64,000 nt of DNA from Pedobacter sp. HDW13 (GTDB lineage Bacteria > Bacteroidota > Bacteroidia > Sphingobacteriales > Sphingobacteriaceae). The DNA is taken from NCBI RefSeq assembly GCF_011303555.1, contig NZ_CP049868.1:558001-622000 (forward strand), read 5' to 3'. Position numbers and translations under genes: made by a program. Under the pieces are notes generated by a model. That model worked only from the letters and a program-made list of their open reading frames with translations, searched no databases and was not told the DNA's origin. Each line of letters starts with the position of its first letter. Within the stretch, counting starts at the first letter, position 1. Shown here piece by piece: positions 59,877 through 64,000 of the stretch.

Positions 59877-62648
59877 CTAATAATAAGGTGTAATGGTTAC
59901 CGGTCCGATTAGTCCCGATGGCATTACCGTCCAGTTTGAGGCATCAAAATCTTTATAGTTAATATTTACAAAATTGATTTCATGGTAATTGCGCCAGGGT
60001 ATTTTTTTAATGTCCATATCCCTGATCCGGTTGGCCATTAAATTAACTACTTCTACTTTAATGGTATTGTTGCCAGCTTTCAGGTATTTGCCAATACGGG
60101 TTTCGAAAGGGATACTCCACAAAATACCGACTTCTTGTCCGTTAATCCATACCCTTGCGCTTTCATCAACCTGGTTCAGGTTCAGCAGATATTCTTTGGC
60201 CGATTTCTCTTTTAAATCAAAGCTCGAGCTATACACGCCCGTCCCCGAAAAGGCCTGCAGTTTAGGATCGTTTAATTCCGTCCACGATACCAGTTTATTT
60301 AACTTCTGGTCAGCTGGGATTTCGGGACCGCCGGCTGTAAAATGTAAATCCCAGGGCTTAGTTATGGTAACCGCGTCAGCAGCTTTATTGAGGTAAAGCC
60401 AGGGTTTATTTCCGGCAACATTCGCTCCCACTTGCAGAAAAAGCGTTTCACCCGATTTGATCTGTACGCGCACTTTTCCGTTATTTACCTCAGCCAAACC
60501 TATCGCAGTACTTTGAGCGTCCATAATCAACACCGAACCAGCTTCATTCAATGTCAGAAAGGTATCGATATCTTTAGCGGTATGGTTAACCAAATAGTAA
60601 TATTTGCCTGTGGTGGTTTTTCTCCTGATAAACTGCAATCCCGAATCGGTTAAGGCCTCGTGGTTAACTGCAACCAATTGTAGCCCTTTTTGAACATCAC
60701 TGCTTAGTATAATTTCACCTTTACCGGTTTTAAATGTTTTAACACCATCGTCCCCTTCAGTAAAAGTGAGTTTGGCCAAAATAGATTTTAACTGCCCACG
60801 TCTTGCGTTCAAGTTGTTTAAACCGGGAACATCCTGTGGTAAAGCCTCAAAAATTACTTTAGCCCCGTTATTGGCCAGCTGTATAATGGTGTTTAAAGTT
60901 TCAACACTCATCATTTCGCATTGTGGAATAAGCAATACTTTATATGGAGCTGCTGCATTGCTGGTGCTGATCTGTTCGCCATTTATCGTCGATTTCTTCA
61001 GCAACCTGTCGGATGCGAAATCGTAAGCATAACCCGATTTTGAAAGCTGTTTTGCAAGTTTATAAAATGGTGTCGGATACAACCATTCGTCTATATCATG
61101 TACTTTCAGGGCCATATCCAGGCCTTTGGCCTTGTTCCATACATCGTAAACCGGCCAGTAAATTAAAATTTCGTTATCGGCTTGCCCCGACTGAAGAATA
61201 GACTGACAGCGGGCAATATAATTATTTAATCCCTGTGCCTGTGGCCACAAACTGTTGTTTGGGTTCATTTCTACCGAGGCATAAAACAACCAGCCCGGCC
61301 AGGGCACATTGGCTGGTGAATTGGTGGTACCGTGGTAAAAAACATGATTAACACCTGATAAAAACAACTGCTCTACCTCTGGTTTGCACTGCGAAAAAGA
61401 AGTTTTAAAATGTTCGGTAAGCCAGGTAAAAGTTTCTGACGAAATGAGTTTTTTGCCGCCCGTATGCCCTGCTGACGAGGCAAATTTAGACATGATTGGG
61501 TCGGGATCTACATTTCTGATATCGCCGGCATCGCGTCTAAGTCCGGCAATTGGAAAATAGCTGGAGCCAAAAATTTCTGTTTCGGGAATATCAACTGCTC
61601 CATATAAATCGAGCAGGTTACCCGGCGAACCATGCGACTGGTTTTTGGTTTTCGATTGAAGGCCATGTGCCCAATCGGTCCAGTTTTGGGTAAAGTTATG
61701 GAGCAAAAGTTCGTCCATAGTCTCCCTGTAATCGGATTTTAAACGGGCTATGTTTTCAGCGGTAGAGTCTTTGCTGCTTAAATCTTTAAGATAGCCGGCT
61801 AAATCGTATCCCCTGTTTTTCTTAAATTCCTGAAAAAAAGTTGATGTCCACGTTGCACCATACACTTCGTAACTATCGTTAAAAAACGACCTGATGCCTT
61901 GTGGTTTTCCAGCAAAAGCATCCGAAAACCTTTTTAAGTAAACATTTACGGCATTTTTATCCAAGTGATCTAAAGTAAAACCCTCGCCGCCTGGTGCTGC
62001 ACGTTTAACCATTTGCCTGGTTTTACCTGCAAAAGCAGCATAAATATCCCAGTTTCCACTACCGGGCGACCAGTTTAACTTCCCCTCTCCATCAACTTTT
62101 GAAAGCAGGTTAACTACTTCGCCATTTTCGCTGTAAGCGGTTACGGCCTGTAACTGTGCAAAATCTTGTTTGGCTTCTTTAACTTTAATGGCTTCGGTTA
62201 ATTTTTCACCGGCTTTAAGGGCATATTGCTGAACAATTAGTTTGGTTGCTGCATTTTCGGGCTTAATCTGCGGCCCACCAAATGGCCAGCCTGTGCCTGT
62301 ATTCATATCTACACCTAAACCCAGGGCATTGGCTTTGTTAACGGTAAAATGTAAACTATTCATCCAGGCAGGCGATAAAAAATCAAGGTATTGCTTTTCA
62401 TAACCTTTGGCACCATAAATAGGTGTAATTTCTACCCCACCCAAACCTGCATCCTTGTATTTCTGCAATACGGCACTCAGATTCTGTTCATCAACAGCAT
62501 TACCCATCCACCACCAACGGGTCCAGGGTTTCATTTGCTTTTCGATAACAGGCCAGCCTCCTGTATTTTTTACTGGCTTTTGTGCTGTAGCGATGCCAAA
62601 AGTTAATGTACCAAACAGCAGGACAGGAAAGAATCTATATAATTGCAT
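59877..62648 (-). CDS. GH106 alpha-L-rhamnosidase
   Basis: A 923-residue secreted protein (signal peptide ending GIATAQ). The N-terminal opening WPVIEKQMKPWTRWWWMGNAVDEQNLSAVLQKYKDAGLGGVEITPIYG and TGTGWPFGGPQI are hallmarks of GH106, followed by YGATWTSTFFQEFKKNRGYDL, and DIPETEIFGSSYFP within the long catalytic region. A C-terminal jelly-roll binding domain (YLLNLNQVDESARVWINGQEVGILWSIPFETRI) ends the protein. GH106 removes alpha-L-rhamnose from rhamnogalacturonans and related glycans. It starts 3 bp after the rhamnose mutarotase stop, in one operon. Confidence 0.9.
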   Translation of the reverse strand: MQLYRFFPVLLFGTLTFGIATAQKPVKNTGGWPVIEKQMKPWTRWWWMGNAVDEQNLSAVLQKYKDAGLGGVEITPIYGAKGYEKQYLDFLSPAWMNSLHFTVNKANALGLGVDMNTGTGWPFGGPQIKPENAATKLIVQQYALKAGEKLTEAIKVKEAKQDFAQLQAVTAYSENGEVVNLLSKVDGEGKLNWSPGSGNWDIYAAFAGKTRQMVKRAAPGGEGFTLDHLDKNAVNVYLKRFSDAFAGKPQGIRSFFNDSYEVYGATWTSTFFQEFKKNRGYDLAGYLKDLSSKDSTAENIARLKSDYRETMDELLLHNFTQNWTDWAHGLQSKTKNQSHGSPGNLLDLYGAVDIPETEIFGSSYFPIAGLRRDAGDIRNVDPDPIMSKFASSAGHTGGKKLISSETFTWLTEHFKTSFSQCKPEVEQLFLSGVNHVFYHGTTNSPANVPWPGWLFYASVEMNPNNSLWPQAQGLNNYIARCQSILQSGQADNEILIYWPVYDVWNKAKGLDMALKVHDIDEWLYPTPFYKLAKQLSKSGYAYDFASDRLLKKSTINGEQISTSNAAAPYKVLLIPQCEMMSVETLNTIIQLANNGAKVIFEALPQDVPGLNNLNARRGQLKSILAKLTFTEGDDGVKTFKTGKGEIILSSDVQKGLQLVAVNHEALTDSGLQFIRRKTTTGKYYYLVNHTAKDIDTFLTLNEAGSVLIMDAQSTAIGLAEVNNGKVRVQIKSGETLFLQVGANVAGNKPWLYLNKAADAVTITKPWDLHFTAGGPEIPADQKLNKLVSWTELNDPKLQAFSGTGVYSSSFDLKEKSAKEYLLNLNQVDESARVWINGQEVGILWSIPFETRIGKYLKAGNNTIKVEVVNLMANRIRDMDIKKIPWRNYHEINFVNINYKDFDASNWTVMPSGLIGPVTITPYY

Positions 62649-62651
62649 AAT

Positions 62652-62960
62652 TTAATCTAAGTGGAATACCATTTCTAAAGGGAATGTTTTTGGAGAATGA
62701 TCTGCATTGGTTTCCATAATATCGGACATGTAAGCCCACCATTTCTGCACAATCTGCGTGCTGCCCAAATCTTGCGATGAGCTTCCGTTTTGCTGCTGCA
62801 CGGCAAAAAGGGTATTGGTTTCTTCATCTAAAAAGATAGAATAATCGCTAATACCATTTTCTTTTAACAAAGTTGCCAGTTCAGGCCAGATTTCATCGTG
62901 GCGCTTTTTGTATTCTGTTTCAAAACCGGGTTTAAGTTTCATCTTAAATGCAATTTTCAT
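62652..62960 (-). CDS. rhaM: L-rhamnose mutarotase
   Basis: A 102-residue cytoplasmic protein of standard RhaM length. It has the family pattern MKIAFKMKLKPGFETEYKKRHDEIWPEL, with Tyr17 and catalytic His21 matching Tyr18/His22 of the E. coli enzyme, and WWAYMSDIMETNADHSP near the C-terminus with its conserved Trp pair. It interconverts alpha- and beta-L-rhamnose. Its 3-bp spacing to the GH106 rhamnosidase gene links release of rhamnose to its metabolism. Confidence 0.95.
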   Translation of the reverse strand: MKIAFKMKLKPGFETEYKKRHDEIWPELATLLKENGISDYSIFLDEETNTLFAVQQQNGSSSQDLGSTQIVQKWWAYMSDIMETNADHSPKTFPLEMVFHLD

Positions 62961-63013
62961 GTTTTCGATTTTATTTTTTTAATGGTTTTGTTAAAACCCG
63001 TTTATTTTAAGCG

Positions 63014-63041
63014 GTCATCATTCTCGCGCAGGCGGGAATCT
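63014..63041. repeat. REP-like half element
   Basis: GTCATCATTCTCGCGCAGGC followed by GGGAATCT; same GGCGGGAATC family as 33853-33885. It lies in the gap between rhaM and the GH31 gene. Confidence 0.55.
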
Positions 63042-63123
63042 TAACGCTACCTCCTATTTTTTGCCGCGGAGGCACGCAAAGCACAGAACTGTTTTCTTCT
63101 TACTTAAGTAAACAACCTACGTT

Positions 63124-63227
63124 GTCAGTCTGAGCCTGTCGAAGACCTATCACTAATCCTTACACAGTGAGAGCTTCTTCACTGCGTTCAGCATGACAAA
63201 CCGCCCTGGTTCGTGTCACCACGAACC
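63124..63227. repeat. REP-like pair plus small hairpin
   Basis: GTCAGTCTGAGCCTGTCGAA (63124-63143) and an inverted unit ending GTTCAGCATGACA (63171-63198), then a perfect 8-bp hairpin (63208-63215 with 63220-63227) 8 bp before the GH31 stop codon complement. The CTGAGCCTGTCGAA core is shared with the element at 13501-13632. Confidence 0.6.
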
Positions 63228-63235
63228 ACAAAAAC

Positions 63236-64000
63236 CTAATTAACTTCAAACTTCAAATCTGCCCCATTGTCTCCTGCTGATTTAATCCAAAGCAATTTCG
63301 CATTTATATCGTAATACCAGCCTGCTGATTGATCTAATTGGCCAGCATTTTGCAACTGCTTTGCTACCGTACCATTCTCTGTAACCGTTTTTGGTGCGGT
63401 CTGCCCCTGCCAGTGCAGCTTAGCCAGGTATTTGTGTTTGCCTGGTTTAAAACTTCCGGCAGGTTTATTCACTTTGAGTGTAAAACCTGTTGATTTTAAC
63501 GAAGCGTTAATGGTGGTTAAAGCAAAATCTCCTTTTTTATAGGCGGCGCTTAAATTATCATCTTCATAAAGATCATATTTAGATTCACCATAAGGAAAAA
63601 CATCAAGTGTGATTACATCAACCGGTTTTTCGCCACTATATGCCATTTCTGGCTGCATGGGAATAATACTGCCAGCTTTTACAAACAATGGAATGGTATC
63701 TAAAGGTGCTACAACATGATGATAACTTTTACCATTGTATTTCTCCCCCGTCCAATAGTTAAACCAGGTACCTTCGGGCAGGTAAACCGAGCGGGTAATG
63801 GCTCCTTTGGTTGTAACAGGCGCAACCATTAAATTATCGCCAAATAAATATTGATCGCCGATTTCGTAAACATTTTCGTCATCCTGGTAGTTTAGTACTA
63901 AGGCCCTCATCATCGGTAAACCTGTTTGGTACTGCTGGTGCATACTGGTGTACAGGTAAGGGAACAAACGGTAACGCAACAAATCGTACTTTTTGAAATT
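63236..64000 (-). CDS. GH31-family alpha-glycosidase, C-terminal part (runs off window)
   Basis: The frame is open to the window edge, so the 5' part is missing. The visible 255 residues match the end of the GH31 barrel and the C-terminal beta-domains: KKYDLLRYRLFPYLYTSMHQQYQTGLPMMRALVLNYQDD, QYLFGDNLMVAPVTTKGAITRSVYLPEGTWFNYWTGEKYNG and PLFVKAGSIIPM, all diagnostic. The catalytic Asp residues lie upstream of the window. GH31 includes alpha-glucosidases and alpha-xylosidases. A TTG at 63982 could be mistaken for a start, but GH31 homology continues through it. It probably belongs to the same operon as rhaM and GH106, although a 275-bp gap with REP elements separates them. Confidence 0.9.
   Translation of the reverse strand, partial: NFKKYDLLRYRLFPYLYTSMHQQYQTGLPMMRALVLNYQDDENVYEIGDQYLFGDNLMVAPVTTKGAITRSVYLPEGTWFNYWTGEKYNGKSYHHVVAPLDTIPLFVKAGSIIPMQPEMAYSGEKPVDVITLDVFPYGESKYDLYEDDNLSAAYKKGDFALTTINASLKSTGFTLKVNKPAGSFKPGKHKYLAKLHWQGQTAPKTVTENGTVAKQLQNAGQLDQSAGWYYDINAKLLWIKSAGDNGADLKFEVN

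Noticed and set aside
63980..63982. TTG codon as start of a 248-residue protein.
   Set aside because: GH31 homology (KKYDLLRYRL) continues upstream through this codon to the window edge, so the gene is cut by the window and does not start here.

Overview
The window comes from a Bacteroidota genome, most likely the family Sphingobacteriaceae (Pedobacter or a close relative). The basis is three SusC/SusD outer-membrane uptake pairs, TonB-linked transporters with carboxypeptidase-like N-domains, many Cys-lipoproteins ending their signal peptides in SxC+KK, several secreted glycoside hydrolases, a TTTG-N20-TAnnTTTG promoter, and REP-like intergenic palindromes typical of this group. The genus is an inference from gene content.

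Layout. 1-6.2 kb: a lipoprotein, a PKD-domain secreted protein and a TPR-CHAT membrane protease whose 5' end is duplicated upstream as a broken copy; next to it lies a scar of the 3' end of a tRNA, probably tRNA-His. 6.7-9.3 kb: GH29 alpha-fucosidase with a divergent AraC regulator. 9.5-13.4 kb: small unknown proteins, an Rnk/GreA-C-like protein, and an OxyR regulator divergent from an OsmC peroxidase and a secreted alpha/beta-hydrolase. 13.6-19.3 kb: a CPA1 Na+/H+ antiporter, then a MocR regulator divergent from an EamA exporter, a PaiB-like flavoprotein and a GNAT acetyltransferase. 19.4-24.5 kb: a four-cysteine micro-ORF, a DUF4833-like protein, a secreted esterase, small unknowns, a membrane-anchored AraC regulator, an EEP-family lipoprotein and an Lrp regulator. 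24.7-27.9 kb: a cysteine-synthase-like enzyme and a split DsbD system.

28-64 kb is a large carbohydrate-use region. It holds SusC/SusD pair 1, a GH28 pectinase divergent from GH2 and GH39 enzymes, a few housekeeping-type genes (TlpA-like, DUF805, TPR), then a seven-gene minus-strand operon with two more SusC/SusD pairs interleaved with three fasciclin (FAS1) lipoproteins. It ends with GH106 alpha-L-rhamnosidase, L-rhamnose mutarotase and the C-terminal part of a GH31 enzyme that runs off the window. The enzyme set (GH28, GH106, RhaM, GH2, GH39, GH31) suggests a rhamnose-containing pectin such as rhamnogalacturonan as substrate; this is inference.

The most notable signal is a 16-bp element, GCAGGA-N4-ACAGGA, found four times, each time intergenic and in the same orientation as the downstream gene: before SusC1, before GH28, before GH2 and before the fasciclin/SusCD operon. 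It looks like a direct-repeat operator of one AraC-type regulator that ties these units into a regulon; the regulator itself is not recognisable in the window. Other notable points are a one-base frameshift in a G5 tract that splits the third SusC, and several families of intergenic repeats. All scanning was by eye, so absence of further copies is not established.
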